The notes: generated by a model not told the origin, from the letters alone. 64,000 nt of DNA from CALDTK01 sp965215215 (GCA_965215215.1 OZ244043.1:372001-436000), one strand, 5' to 3'; positions 36,316 to 44,864 are shown, counted from the first letter of the stretch. Program-made: numbers and translations.

Positions 36316-37240
36316 CGTTTCTCACTGCAATCCGAAGTCGCGCACTGCGCGCCCGCGGGTTCTTGGTTATCTCTTCTTCGGTAGCTTCAATCGGCTTTTT
36401 CGTCACGATCGACCAGGGGCGGGTTATCCGCCCGAAGTCATCGGCGTCGTGGGCGCCATCGGGTTGCCCGGTCCGCATCACCGCCTTGACCAATCGATCC
36501 TCCCCGCTGTGGTAGCTGATGACTACCAGCTTTCCACCGGGCTTGAGCGCGTGCTGACTCGCGAGAAGCAGTTCCTCGAGCGCGCCCATCTCGTCGTTCA
36601 CCGCCATACGGACCGCCTGAAAAACTTGAGCGAGATACCGGGGCCGCTGGCCCCGGATGTGGGGACCGAGCACCGCCAACAAATCGCCCGTCGTTCGCAG
36701 GGCCTGTGTACCGCGGGCCCCCACGATCGCCCTCGCTACCGTGCGGGCGTTACGGACCTCGCCGTACGCACTCAGTACGTACTGCAGCTTCTCGACGTCG
36801 ATCTCGCGGAGCAGCTGCGCGGCGGTCGGACCTCGCGGGTTAGCGCGCTGGTCCATTCGCATATCCAGGGGGGCGTCAAAGCGGTAAGAGAACCCCCGTT
36901 CGGCCACATCGAACTGATGCGAAGAAACCCCCAGATCGGCGAGGACACCGTCGAGCGGCCCCAACCGGTGTAAACGCTGGTAGCGCCCGAGGTGTCGGAA
37001 GTTGCTCGGCGCGAACAGTAGCCGCTCGTCCTCGATCGCTTCCGCCTGCCCGAGTGCGTCCGGGTCCCGATCGAAGGCGAGCAGTCTCCCCTGCGCACCC
37101 AGCCGCTCTAGGATGAGCCGGGCGTGCCCACCGCCACCGAAGGTGGCGTCCACGTAGGCGCCTTCCGGATCGGTGATCAGCGCCTCGACCGAGGCTTCGC
37201 GGAGCACCGGGACGTGGTATGCGAGGTGGGCGTCACCCAT
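36308..37240 (-). CDS. rsmH: 16S rRNA m4C1402 methyltransferase RsmH (MraW)
   Basis: 310 residues from the ATG at 37240, which overlaps the mraZ stop (TGATG); the frame is open further upstream inside mraZ but the family starts at YHVPVLREASVEAL. Seen: YVDATFGGGGHARLIL (SAM site), LLAFDRDPDAL, DGVLADLGVSSHQFD, ERGFSYRFDAPLDMRMD, and VISYHSGEDRLVK. Methylates N4 of C1402 in 16S rRNA at the decoding centre. Second gene of the division cluster. Confidence 0.97.
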   Translation of the reverse strand: MGDAHLAYHVPVLREASVEALITDPEGAYVDATFGGGGHARLILERLGAQGRLLAFDRDPDALGQAEAIEDERLLFAPSNFRHLGRYQRLHRLGPLDGVLADLGVSSHQFDVAERGFSYRFDAPLDMRMDQRANPRGPTAAQLLREIDVEKLQYVLSAYGEVRNARTVARAIVGARGTQALRTTGDLLAVLGPHIRGQRPRYLAQVFQAVRMAVNDEMGALEELLLASQHALKPGGKLVVISYHSGEDRLVKAVMRTGQPDGAHDADDFGRITRPWSIVTKKPIEATEEEITKNPRARSARLRIAVRNDD

Positions 37241-37698
37241 CACGCTCGTCCGCCCCGCCGGGAGAACACTTTGCTCGCCAGCTCGGCCATGCTCCCGAGC
37301 CCAGCCATCTCGTGACGGTGGGTTTCGACGTCCCATATCTCGTAGCGATCGTCTACGCCCACGATGACCACATCGCGGTCGATGGCTGCGTAGTCGGCTA
37401 AGAAACCGGGCATCTGGAAGCGGCTGTTGCCGTCGAGCGTGACGTCTTTAGCCGTTTGAAAGAACATGCGGCGTAGTTGTCGTTCCTCCGGGATCATATT
37501 ATCCAGCTGTCGGATCCGTTTTGCCTCCCGTTTCCAGGTGCTCAGCGGATACAACACGAGGCACTTGTCTAAGCCTTGCTGCAGAACGAAGCGTCCTCCC
37601 CCATCCTCGGCGTGTCGCGCTACCATCTCGGCCGGCAACCGGAGTCTCCCCCGATCGTCCAACCGACATTCACGCGTACCGAGGAAAAGATCGTCCAC
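37240..37698 (-). CDS. mraZ: MraZ, transcriptional regulator of the division cluster
   Basis: 152 residues, GTG start (an ATG at 37702 is out of frame). Two AbrB-like half domains, each with the conserved D-x-x-x-R: LDDRGRLRLPAEM (about 14-26) and LDGNSRFQMPGFL (about 90-102). MraZ forms a ring and represses its own operon by binding TGGG(N) repeats spaced 10 bp. Four such units lie right upstream (37726-37760), so self-repression of mraZ-rsmH-ftsL-ftsI-murE is expected. It overlaps rsmH by one base set (TGATG). Confidence 0.95.
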   Translation of the reverse strand: MDDLFLGTRECRLDDRGRLRLPAEMVARHAEDGGGRFVLQQGLDKCLVLYPLSTWKREAKRIRQLDNMIPEERQLRRMFFQTAKDVTLDGNSRFQMPGFLADYAAIDRDVVIVGVDDRYEIWDVETHRHEMAGLGSMAELASKVFSRRGGRA

Positions 37699-37718
37699 TC
37701 ATGTCTTGCTTACTCTTT

Positions 37719-37726
37719 CAAAGGTA
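37719..37726 (-). promoter_or_regulatory. -7 box of the mraZ promoter
   Basis: TACCTTTG on the minus strand, a full match to TAnnTTTG, 20 nt before the GTG. No TTG is present 17-23 bp upstream; that place is taken by the MraZ repeats. Confidence 0.6.
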
Positions 37727-37760
37727 ACCATCCTCGCCCATCGCCGCCCATTTCTGCCCC
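37726..37760 (-). promoter_or_regulatory. MraZ operator (four 5-mers at exact 10-bp spacing)
   Basis: On the minus strand, reading down: GGGGC (37760-37756), TGGGC (37750-37746), TGGGC (37740-37736), TGGTT (37730-37726), each separated by 5 nt. The two central units match the known MraZ site TGGGN; the outer two are degenerate. It overlaps the expected -33 region, which suits repression. Confidence 0.75.
37745..37760 (-). repeat. left copy of 16-bp inverted repeat
   Basis: GGGGCAGAAATGGGCG on the minus strand; overlaps two MraZ units. The exact copy in opposite orientation is at 38183-38198. Confidence 0.9.
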
Positions 37761-38182
37761 GAGCGGATTACGGCATCTTCGTCGCACAACACATTCACCA
37801 ACATCTAAAATTTCATATCTGATTGATAAGGTGGTGTTTATATATTACCACTAAGTATAATTTTAAATTCTCCACACTTATTACCCATTGTCAACGCACT
37901 ACTGTATCGTAATCGAATAAGCTACTACTCTCCACTAAACCCCTGATATTCATTGTATTAATTGTATCGCTAGGCTTTGGGTGTGCCTACCCACCCCTGT
38001 TGCGTCATGCTAGCGCAAGGGAGTGATTCTGAATCTAACCGTATATAAGCAGCGATTCCTCAAACCAATTGACATAATCGCAATCAACTGATTTCGAGTC
38101 TATTAAATCAAACATAGCGCCATTGGCCAAACGTGAGCGACGGCGCGATCCGAACTACGCTGAGTATCGCTCGGCGGTTACG

Positions 38183-38198
38183 GGGGCAGAAATGGGCG
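38183..38198 (+). repeat. right copy of 16-bp inverted repeat
   Basis: GGGGCAGAAATGGGCG on the plus strand, directly next to the stop codon of the glycosyltransferase gene. Holds two 5-mers (GGGGC, TGGGC) at MraZ spacing. Confidence 0.9.
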
Positions 38199-38960
38199 CT
38201 ACGCGGTGTCCGACTTCCCCTCGACCCGGTCCCTCTCCTGCTTGCCTGGGAAAAGTCGCATTTGTAGTACACCGAGGATCGCCTCCCGTACGATGCCCGT
38301 ACTCATCTTACTGACCCCGGCTGTCCTATCGGTAAAAGTTATCGGTACCTCCGCCACCCGGAACCCGAGTTGCCAGGCCCGAAATTTCATCTCGATCTGA
38401 AACGCGTAACCAATGAAGCGTATCCCCGCCAGGTCCATCGCCGCCAGTACCTCCCGGCGGTAGCACTTGAAGCCGGCCGTAGGGTCCTTGATCGGCATCC
38501 ACGTGATCGCCCGCACGTACCAACTCGCCCCGTAGCTGAGTATGATTCGATCGGCGGGCCAGTTGGCCACCCGCCCGCCCTTCGTGTAGCGGCTGCCAAC
38601 CACCACATCGGCCTCATTCGCGGAGGCAGGCGCCAGGAGGCGGGGTAGGTCGTTGGGACTGTGGCTGAAATCCGCGTCCATCTCGAAGAAATAGCCGTAG
38701 TCACGAGTCAATCCCCAGCGAAATCCGTCGAGGTACGCCGTACCGAGGCCGAGCTTGCCCGGGCGGGATAGCAAATGCAAGCGCTCCGGGTGTGATCGCC
38801 GGAGGGCCTGCACCCTCGTCCCCGTTCCATCAGGACTACCGTCGTCGACGATCAGCAGCTCGAAGTGCTCCCCCTGGGCCAGTACGGTGCTTACGAAGCG
38901 ATCGATGTTATCGATCTCATTGTAGGTTGGCGTAACGACGAGGCAGCGACGGTCGGGCAT
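38199..38960 (-). CDS. polyprenol monophosphomannose synthase-like glycosyltransferase (GT2)
   Basis: 253 residues, GT-A fold. Seen: N-terminal LVVTPTYNEIDNI, LIVDDGSPDGTG, the metal-binding DADFSHSP, DVVVGSRYTKGG, PTAGFKCYRREVL and GYAFQIEMKFRAW, all typical of DPM1-type enzymes. No C-terminal membrane helices, so it is the short soluble form. It transfers a hexose (mannose in characterised members) from a nucleotide sugar to polyprenyl phosphate; the sugar is not certain here. Probably co-transcribed after the small membrane protein 52 bp upstream; a TACTTTCG box (38994-39001) could also start it alone. Confidence 0.9.
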   Translation of the reverse strand: MPDRRCLVVTPTYNEIDNIDRFVSTVLAQGEHFELLIVDDGSPDGTGTRVQALRRSHPERLHLLSRPGKLGLGTAYLDGFRWGLTRDYGYFFEMDADFSHSPNDLPRLLAPASANEADVVVGSRYTKGGRVANWPADRIILSYGASWYVRAITWMPIKDPTAGFKCYRREVLAAMDLAGIRFIGYAFQIEMKFRAWQLGFRVAEVPITFTDRTAGVSKMSTGIVREAILGVLQMRLFPGKQERDRVEGKSDTA

Positions 38961-38993
38961 GGTTCTGAGGCTCGGCCCTCGGGCGCGGTGGAG

Positions 38994-39001
38994 CGAAAGT
39001 A
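38994..39001 (-). promoter_or_regulatory. possible -7 box before the GT2 gene
   Basis: TACTTTCG on the minus strand, 33 nt before the ATG; no matching TTG upstream. Weak. Confidence 0.3.
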
Positions 39002-39012
39002 GGGGGTCCAGT

Positions 39013-39378
39013 TTAAATGACCGGCCGCCCCTGGATTACCGCTCGGCCGTAGGCTCCAAGCAAGGTGGGTAGGCCGGCACTCACGCCGCCGACAATACAC
39101 ACGATATTGGCTAGGGCCACAGTACTGCCTACGCCAAAAAGTTCGGCAATTTGGCCCGGAAGCGTACCACCGCCAACGTCGAACACGGCAATACCCAGGG
39201 CAAAGGAGGTCATCCCGGCCAGAAGGCCCGGCCAGAGCATGGTCCCGGCGCGCGCGGGCCGGACGAGCGCACCGACCACGAACGCAACGGCACACAGCGA
39301 CCACCAGGGAAGCATTGCTAGGGCGACCGATCCGAAGACGACGATAGCGGCGAACGCGATGAGGTGGGGGCGGATCAC
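39013..39378 (-). CDS. small membrane protein, function unknown
   Basis: 121 residues, GTG start, about four hydrophobic segments (roughly 5-22, 27-42, 46-66, 82-105). No family recognised. It lies 21 bp after the penicillin acylase stop and 52 bp before the GT2 gene, all on the same strand, so the three are likely one unit. Homologues in related genomes would show if it travels with the glycosyltransferase. Confidence 0.7.
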   Translation of the reverse strand: MIRPHLIAFAAIVVFGSVALAMLPWWSLCAVAFVVGALVRPARAGTMLWPGLLAGMTSFALGIAVFDVGGGTLPGQIAELFGVGSTVALANIVCIVGGVSAGLPTLLGAYGRAVIQGRPVI

Positions 39379-39399
39379 GACCGTAAAGTAAATCGGCGC

Positions 39400-41817
39400 T
39401 CAGGGAGCGAGCCGCACTCGGGTAAAACGATCTTCGTCCAGTGCATCCGGTGATGCCTGTAGGCGTACCGTGAAGTAACTCCCGGCCGCCCATACGTCTA
39501 CCATGTCGTCGTAGTGCGGGTGACCGGGGCGTCCGGACTGCCCACCCGGATAAACGACCCGAGCGGTTGGGGTCGGACCTAGCTCGACGATCATACGCCA
39601 CGAGGGGCCAACCGTCCCACGTTGGGCGTCGAGCGTTCCGGCTCTACCGCCCTTTGTCAGCCCGAGGCGCGAGAAGGCCGGGATCTTGGCCAGGTGCTCC
39701 ACCCCGGGCTGATTCTCGTCTACCCAAGCGTAACCCGAATCCGCCGCCGTCAGGGAGTCGACCCGCTGCGCGGCGTACTCGAAGGCGAGCGTAACGAGGT
39801 CGCTGGCGCTCTCCCGCTCTGGGGTAGCCTTTACGTCGAACCAAGGGCTTAGGGGATCCTCGGTGAGCAGTCGCCGGAGCCGCCAATCTGCGGGGGTCAA
39901 CAGATTCGATGCGTCGCTCGCACCCGTAAACTCATCCCACGTAAGTCGGTCCAGCTCCGACAGCCAGGCGTCGAATAACACCGGGGCGAGCGCGTCGGCG
40001 CGGTAACGGTAGTCCCAAGCCTCGAGCAGCGCCACCTGACCTCCGGCGGCGAACCCGGCGCCCCCCCGGTCGAGCAACCGCAGCAGCTGCGGCAAAAAAT
40101 CAGCCGCCCGCACCGAGTAGCTATCCCGCTGAAGCGCTTCCATATCGGCGACGGTCGCCTTCCGTAGACGGCTCAACCGCTCGTTGATCCGACGCGAGCG
40201 GTACGTATCGAAGTACCCGGTGTAGGAGTACGGGTAGCTGGCGTCGGTACTGACTTGATTCGTGCTGGTCAAGTAACCCTGCGCGGGGTTGTGGGCCAGC
40301 GGGGCGGCCCGAGCGTCGAGGTAACCGGTGGCGGTACGCTGCCCCGGGGCGGTGACGAAGCGGCCTTGCCCGGGCAGTTTTCGCGGAAGCAGTCCACTTA
40401 CCCGAAGCGCGATATCCCCCTCGGCACTCGCGAACGCAAAGTTTTGTGCCGGCCATTCGTAGGTGCGTGTAGCGGCGAGGTAATCCGTGTAATCCTTCGC
40501 GCGGTTCAGCTTTAGAAAGGTGTTGATCGTACCTACGGAGGGGACGCGCGTGGTCAGCCACTCCATGGCGAGGCCCGCCCGCGGATCAGCGGGATCGGTG
40601 TACACGATCGGCCCGTAGCGTGTATCGAAAACGGTATCGACGACCGCGTTCCGTCCGCGCACCCCGATTTCGGACACCCGGGGCATTCTCGGCTCGTCGT
40701 CGCCGAGCGCACGCCAGTCGAGCACGTCGATCCCAACGTTGGTCACGCCCCAGGCTACTCGCCGATTGAACCCAATCGTTACGCCCGGTACGCCCGGCAG
40801 GTTGACGCCGTGCACGGATAGGTCGCCGGCGTGCAACTCGCTCTCGAACCAAATGCTCGGCAGCGTGAGGGGGAGGTGGGGATCGTTAGCCAGTACGGGT
40901 CGACCGGAAGCCGTTTTGGCGCCAGCCAGCACCCAGTTGTTGGAGCCAATCCCCGTGCGAGCCCGCTCTATCTCGGTGGTGCTCGGGGTCGCAGGCGGAT
41001 CGCCGGAGCCTAAGGCACCTAGCACGCGCCCGCCCCGGGAACCCTGCAGGAGCAGCGTGTCTCCCTCCCACCACTGCGCCCCCGCCGGGATCACGGGACG
41101 CTCCGCGGGACTACGGTCCGGAAAGAGGAAATCGAAGCGTTCGGGACCCAGCAACTTGCGGGTAGCGGTAGCCTGGATGTCGTCGTTCTTGGCGTTGAGT
41201 ACGAACGCCATGCTGATGGCTACGAGGGCGGTACGCCTGGGGCTCCACGGTTGCGGGGCGAAGTCGAGCAACTTGTATTCGACCGGGTACTCGTGCGGTC
41301 GCAGGGTAGCGATGTACGCGTTGACCCCCTCGGCGTAGCGCCGCACGACCGCGTAGGTTGCCGGATCCAGCCTCCACAGCGAATCGATCCGATCGGCGAG
41401 TAAGCCCGTGCCGATCCGCCTCCGATCTCTGTCGTACTCCAGGGTTCGCTCGCCGAGGATCTCGCTGAGCGTACCCTCCGCCGAGCGCGCGGTGAGGTCG
41501 AGTTGAAACAACCGGTGCTGTGCCTGCACGTAGCCCTGCGCGAAGTAGAGGTCCGCGTCGCTGGAGGCGTAGAAGTGAGGCACGAGCCGCTCGTCGTAGT
41601 AAACGTCGACGGGCGCTCGCAGACCGGCCAGTCGCGCATCCGCGGCCCAGTACTCCGTCGAGTTACTTCGGTAAAACCCCTCGAAAGGATTGAGGAAGGC
41701 GCCCAGGGGCGGTGGCGGGCTCTCCCCCACCGGTAGCCGCAGGGCGAGTAGGGCGAGCCAGCCCAGGGTGACCGCGAGGACCGATAAAAACTTAAGCCAG
41801 GGCCTCGCGTTCGACAT
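39400..41817 (-). CDS. penicillin acylase family protein (Ntn-hydrolase)
   Basis: 805 residues from the ATG at 41817, which gives a membrane or signal segment (FLSVLAVTLGWLALLALRLPV). Alpha-subunit part with YFAQGYVQAQHRLFQLDLTAR, then the self-cleavage site before the catalytic Ser in TGIGSNNWVLAG (near 290), which becomes the N-terminal nucleophile of the beta subunit; also NDPHLPLTLPSIWFE, the usual substrate-loop. The family hydrolyses amides (penicillins, acyl-homoserine lactones, other acyl amides); the substrate is unknown. Its ATG is only 6 bp from the divergent lipoprotein start. Confidence 0.92.
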   Translation of the reverse strand: MSNARPWLKFLSVLAVTLGWLALLALRLPVGESPPPPLGAFLNPFEGFYRSNSTEYWAADARLAGLRAPVDVYYDERLVPHFYASSDADLYFAQGYVQAQHRLFQLDLTARSAEGTLSEILGERTLEYDRDRRRIGTGLLADRIDSLWRLDPATYAVVRRYAEGVNAYIATLRPHEYPVEYKLLDFAPQPWSPRRTALVAISMAFVLNAKNDDIQATATRKLLGPERFDFLFPDRSPAERPVIPAGAQWWEGDTLLLQGSRGGRVLGALGSGDPPATPSTTEIERARTGIGSNNWVLAGAKTASGRPVLANDPHLPLTLPSIWFESELHAGDLSVHGVNLPGVPGVTIGFNRRVAWGVTNVGIDVLDWRALGDDEPRMPRVSEIGVRGRNAVVDTVFDTRYGPIVYTDPADPRAGLAMEWLTTRVPSVGTINTFLKLNRAKDYTDYLAATRTYEWPAQNFAFASAEGDIALRVSGLLPRKLPGQGRFVTAPGQRTATGYLDARAAPLAHNPAQGYLTSTNQVSTDASYPYSYTGYFDTYRSRRINERLSRLRKATVADMEALQRDSYSVRAADFLPQLLRLLDRGGAGFAAGGQVALLEAWDYRYRADALAPVLFDAWLSELDRLTWDEFTGASDASNLLTPADWRLRRLLTEDPLSPWFDVKATPERESASDLVTLAFEYAAQRVDSLTAADSGYAWVDENQPGVEHLAKIPAFSRLGLTKGGRAGTLDAQRGTVGPSWRMIVELGPTPTARVVYPGGQSGRPGHPHYDDMVDVWAAGSYFTVRLQASPDALDEDRFTRVRLAP

Positions 41818-41823
41818 GCCGCA

Positions 41824-42405
41824 ATGAGAGCAATTTTGCAATCGGTAACCTACGCGTTCAGATTCACAATCCTTCCAATTTTCGCGTTGCCGGTACTCGT
41901 GGCCTGCTCGGCGCCTCAGCCGCAGCGCGACTTCACCGGCGACCCCGATTTCCGCACCACGCAACCTTCCCGGCTGTTTTTCGCCAACGTACGGGCGAGC
42001 AACTACTACCTCGAACGCCCCGCCGGCACCGAGCTCAGCCTGTACCGAAACCGGAAGTTCAGTCAGACGAGCAAGCGGCCCATCTTGATTCCGGTGATCG
42101 TGCAGGCCCTCCTGAAGGATGAGGCGTACCTCTTTATCCGACCGAACGATTTTCGGGGTTTAGCGGATCCGCTCACCGTGGCCTGGAGTACGGATACTTC
42201 GAAGGGGACGTACACCCTGGATGTGCTGACTCGACCCGCTCAGTTCGATTTCGCTACCGAGTTGTACGCCGCCCTGCTCGGGGGTCAGCGGCTCTCGGTA
42301 CGACTTGCGGACTCGAGCTATATGCCCATTTTCGAAGATGAGGTCGAACGCGCTGCTTTCGCCGTAACCACCGCCGACTACTACCGCCTCACGGAGCGGA
42401 TTTAG
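41824..42405 (+). CDS. hypothetical lipoprotein
   Basis: 193 residues. Hydrophobic N-terminus with lipobox LVAC (Cys28), then an unrecognised domain rich in beta-type alternation (LSLYRNRKFSQTSKRPILIPVIVQALLKDEAYLFI). No known family seen. It starts 6 bp from the divergent penicillin acylase ATG and stops 1 bp from the convergent E1 stop, so its own promoter must lie inside the acylase gene. The very tight packing supports it being a real gene (codon use fits its neighbours). Confidence 0.75.
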   Translation: MRAILQSVTYAFRFTILPIFALPVLVACSAPQPQRDFTGDPDFRTTQPSRLFFANVRASNYYLERPAGTELSLYRNRKFSQTSKRPILIPVIVQALLKDEAYLFIRPNDFRGLADPLTVAWSTDTSKGTYTLDVLTRPAQFDFATELYAALLGGQRLSVRLADSSYMPIFEDEVERAAFAVTTADYYRLTERI

Positions 42406-42406
42406 C

Positions 42407-44767
42407 TCACTCAGCGAGCGTGGCCAAAATGGCCTCCGCCACATCCTCGGGGTTCGGTTTGCTGAAATAGTCGCCGTCGGACCCGTACGGCGGGCGGTGT
42501 GCCTTACCCGTAAACGTCTGGGGGGCAGCATCGAGGTAACGGTAGCCACCCTGGGTTTCGAGCACGTGACGCATTATGTAGGCGCTGGCCCCCCCGGGCA
42601 CGTCCTCGTCGAGCACCAACAGACGCGCTGTCTTTTTCAAGCTGGCCACGATACGGTGGTCGACATCGAGCGGCAGTAGCGTTTGCACGTCGATCAGCTC
42701 GATGCTTACCCCGTGCGGGCCGAGTAGCTCGATAGCGCGTTGCGCCACCCGAACACATGCTCCGTAAGTGACGACCGTGAGCTGATCGCCCTCCAGTAGT
42801 ACCTCGGGCTGCCCCAGGGGGATCCGCAATTCCGCGAGGTTGGTGGGCTCCGGCTCACGGAGTCGGTAGGCGTTGAGGCATTCGATGACGAGGGCCGGCT
42901 CGTCGGCGGCCAAGAGTGTATTGTACATGCCCACCGCCTGGGTCATGTTGCGTGGGACGCACACGCGCAGCCCGCGCAGCGAACCGAGAATCATCGACAT
43001 CGGCGATCCCGAATGCCAGATGCCTTCGAGGCGGTGGCCGCGGGTGCGTATGATGGCCGGCGCGCGTTGCATGCCGTCCGTGCGGTAGAGCAGGCTCGCG
43101 AGGTCGTCGGTGAGGGCGGGGAGCGCGTACACGAGGTAGTCGAGGTACTGGACCTCCGCAATCGGTCGCAATCCACGCAGCGCGAGTCCGATCGCGCGCC
43201 CCACGATCGACCACTCCCGAATGCCGGTATCGCTGACGCGGTTCTCCCCGTGCTTAGCCTGCAGTCCGGCGAAGCCCTGGTTCACGTCCCCAATTTGTCC
43301 GACGTCTTCGCCGAAGGCGAACACGCGTCCGTCGCGGGCGAGCAGCTCGTCGAAGTAAGCGTTTAAAATTTTGTGACCGGGTTTGCTTTTCGGCTTGTCC
43401 GAGTAGTGCGGTGCCACGGGTTTTACCGCGAGTGTACCCTCCCGCTCGGGGAGGTACAGGTAGGTGCCGTAATCTTTAGCGCCGCGCGTGGTCAGCTCCT
43501 CGATGAGTTCCTCGAGCTTTTCGTCGAGCTGACCGACGGCGGTGTTGCCGAGGCGTTGCCGCCGTGCGATGGCGAGTAGCTCCGAGTAGATCGGATCGAT
43601 CGTAGCGTCGAGATCCCGCCGGGCCTCCGAGCCTTCCGGCAGCAAGACGCGCAGCCGTTTAGCGGGGGCACCAGCGCGCGTCCGTAAGCCCTGCCACACG
43701 GTCGTGCGCCCGGAACTCGCTTCTTCGGTAGCCCGCTTCTCGAGGCGTTCGAGCTCCCCCTCGGAGGCGAAGCCCTCGGCCAGTATCCAACGGCGAAAGT
43801 GCCGGTTGCAGTCGAACTCCCGCTCGAAGGCCATACGCTCGGCGGGCTTGTAGCGCTCGTGCGATCCGGAGGTGGAGTGGCCGAGTTGCTGCGTGAGCTC
43901 GGTTACATGAACGACCACAGGAACGTGTTCGCCGCGGGCCAGCCGGGCGGCTTTGGCGTACGCCTCGAGGAGCGCGGGGTAGTCCCAACCCTTGACCCGA
44001 ATAATCTCCAAACCGGGCCGCTGCTCATCGCGCTGCATACCCGCGAGCGCGGCGCTGATCGACCCCTTGGTGGTCTGCCGTTCGACGGGTACCGAGATGC
44101 CGTAGCCATCGTCCCACACGCTCACGACCAGGGGGACCTGGCTTACGCCGGCCGCGTTTAGCGTCTCCCAGAAGATACCCTCCGAGGTCGAGGCGTCTCC
44201 GATGGTCGCCCAGCAGATTTCCTCGCCGTGCATCGAAAATTTGTCGCCAATCACCCCGGAGGCCCTCCGGTACACCTTCGAGGCGTAAGCTAAGCCGTAT
44301 CCGCGCGCCATCTGACCGGCCGTGCTACTGATGTCGGAGGAGATATTGTAGCGCGCGCGTTGGTCGAGCCACTCGCCCGCCTCCGTGACCGTGCGCGTGG
44401 CGTAGTGGCAATTCATCTGGCGAGCGCCGCTGAACGGATCCGCCGTCGGGTCGGCGTACAGTTGGGCGAAGAAATCTTCGACACTGCACAGGTCGAGGGC
44501 CATGAGCAAGGTCTGATCACGGTAGTATCCCGACCGCCAATCTCCCTTCTTGAACTGCGTGGAGAGCGCCACCTGGGGTAGCTCTTTGCCGTCGCCGAGG
44601 ATCCCGAAGGAGGCTTTACCGCCCAACACCTCCTTGCGGCCGAGGATCGAGCAGGCGCGCGAGAGGCAGCAAATCGCGTAGTGCCTTAGCACCCCTCGTG
44701 CCGAAACTTCGGGCGTGAACTCTAGGGCTTCTCCCGGGGGGGAGTGCGGTGTCAATCCGTCGGTCAA
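42407..44767 (-). CDS. 2-oxoacid dehydrogenase E1, fused alpha and beta subunits
   Basis: 786 residues. Alpha half: thiamine diphosphate motif GDASTSEGIFWETLNAAGVSQVPLV. Beta half from about 470: FAFGEDVGQIGDVNQGFAGLQAKHG, then LRGLRPIAEVQYLDYL, and the C-terminal transketolase domain (VVTYGACVRVAQRA...LLVLDEDVPGGASAYI). A fused E1 like those used for branched-chain or pyruvate-type 2-oxoacids in Bacteroidota; it decarboxylates the acid and loads the E2 lipoyl arm. E2 and E3 are not next to it. TTG start; a TACATTGG box (44801-44808) is 33 nt upstream. It ends 1 bp from the lipoprotein gene. Confidence 0.92.
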   Translation of the reverse strand: MTDGLTPHSPPGEALEFTPEVSARGVLRHYAICCLSRACSILGRKEVLGGKASFGILGDGKELPQVALSTQFKKGDWRSGYYRDQTLLMALDLCSVEDFFAQLYADPTADPFSGARQMNCHYATRTVTEAGEWLDQRARYNISSDISSTAGQMARGYGLAYASKVYRRASGVIGDKFSMHGEEICWATIGDASTSEGIFWETLNAAGVSQVPLVVSVWDDGYGISVPVERQTTKGSISAALAGMQRDEQRPGLEIIRVKGWDYPALLEAYAKAARLARGEHVPVVVHVTELTQQLGHSTSGSHERYKPAERMAFEREFDCNRHFRRWILAEGFASEGELERLEKRATEEASSGRTTVWQGLRTRAGAPAKRLRVLLPEGSEARRDLDATIDPIYSELLAIARRQRLGNTAVGQLDEKLEELIEELTTRGAKDYGTYLYLPEREGTLAVKPVAPHYSDKPKSKPGHKILNAYFDELLARDGRVFAFGEDVGQIGDVNQGFAGLQAKHGENRVSDTGIREWSIVGRAIGLALRGLRPIAEVQYLDYLVYALPALTDDLASLLYRTDGMQRAPAIIRTRGHRLEGIWHSGSPMSMILGSLRGLRVCVPRNMTQAVGMYNTLLAADEPALVIECLNAYRLREPEPTNLAELRIPLGQPEVLLEGDQLTVVTYGACVRVAQRAIELLGPHGVSIELIDVQTLLPLDVDHRIVASLKKTARLLVLDEDVPGGASAYIMRHVLETQGGYRYLDAAPQTFTGKAHRPPYGSDGDYFSKPNPEDVAEAILATLAE

Positions 44768-44800
44768 AGGTTCAGTTTTGTGGAGTTGGCAGGGTACCGC

Positions 44801-44808
44801 CCAATGTA
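44801..44808 (-). promoter_or_regulatory. possible -7 box of the E1 gene
   Basis: TACATTGG on the minus strand, 33 nt before the TTG start; one mismatch to TAnnTTTG and no clear -33 box. Confidence 0.3.
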
Positions 44809-44864
44809 GTGCATCCGACGCGAGCTGGGAAAAAATCAGCCCTTGGTAGCAACGCGCACCCCGG

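Larger units (their letters stand above)
37699..38198. other. 500-bp AT-rich intergenic region upstream of mraZ
   Basis: No gene seen. About 37800-38120 is much more AT-rich than the rest of the window (runs such as TATATATTACC, ATAATTTTAAATT). It contains the mraZ promoter and operator at one end and, at the other, a 16-bp inverted copy of part of that operator (38183-38198), just after the stop of the glycosyltransferase gene. Possible minor hairpins: GTGGT/ACCAC near 37831-37851. Confidence 0.6.

Noticed and set aside
37699..38198. A noncoding RNA gene (6S, tmRNA or RNase P) in the mraZ gap
   Set aside because: I could not find tmRNA tag, RNase P core motifs or a long 6S-like hairpin there.
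37745..38198. Insertion sequence with terminal inverted repeats
   Set aside because: No transposase frame and no clear target duplication outside the repeats; kept only as an open question about the 16-bp pair.
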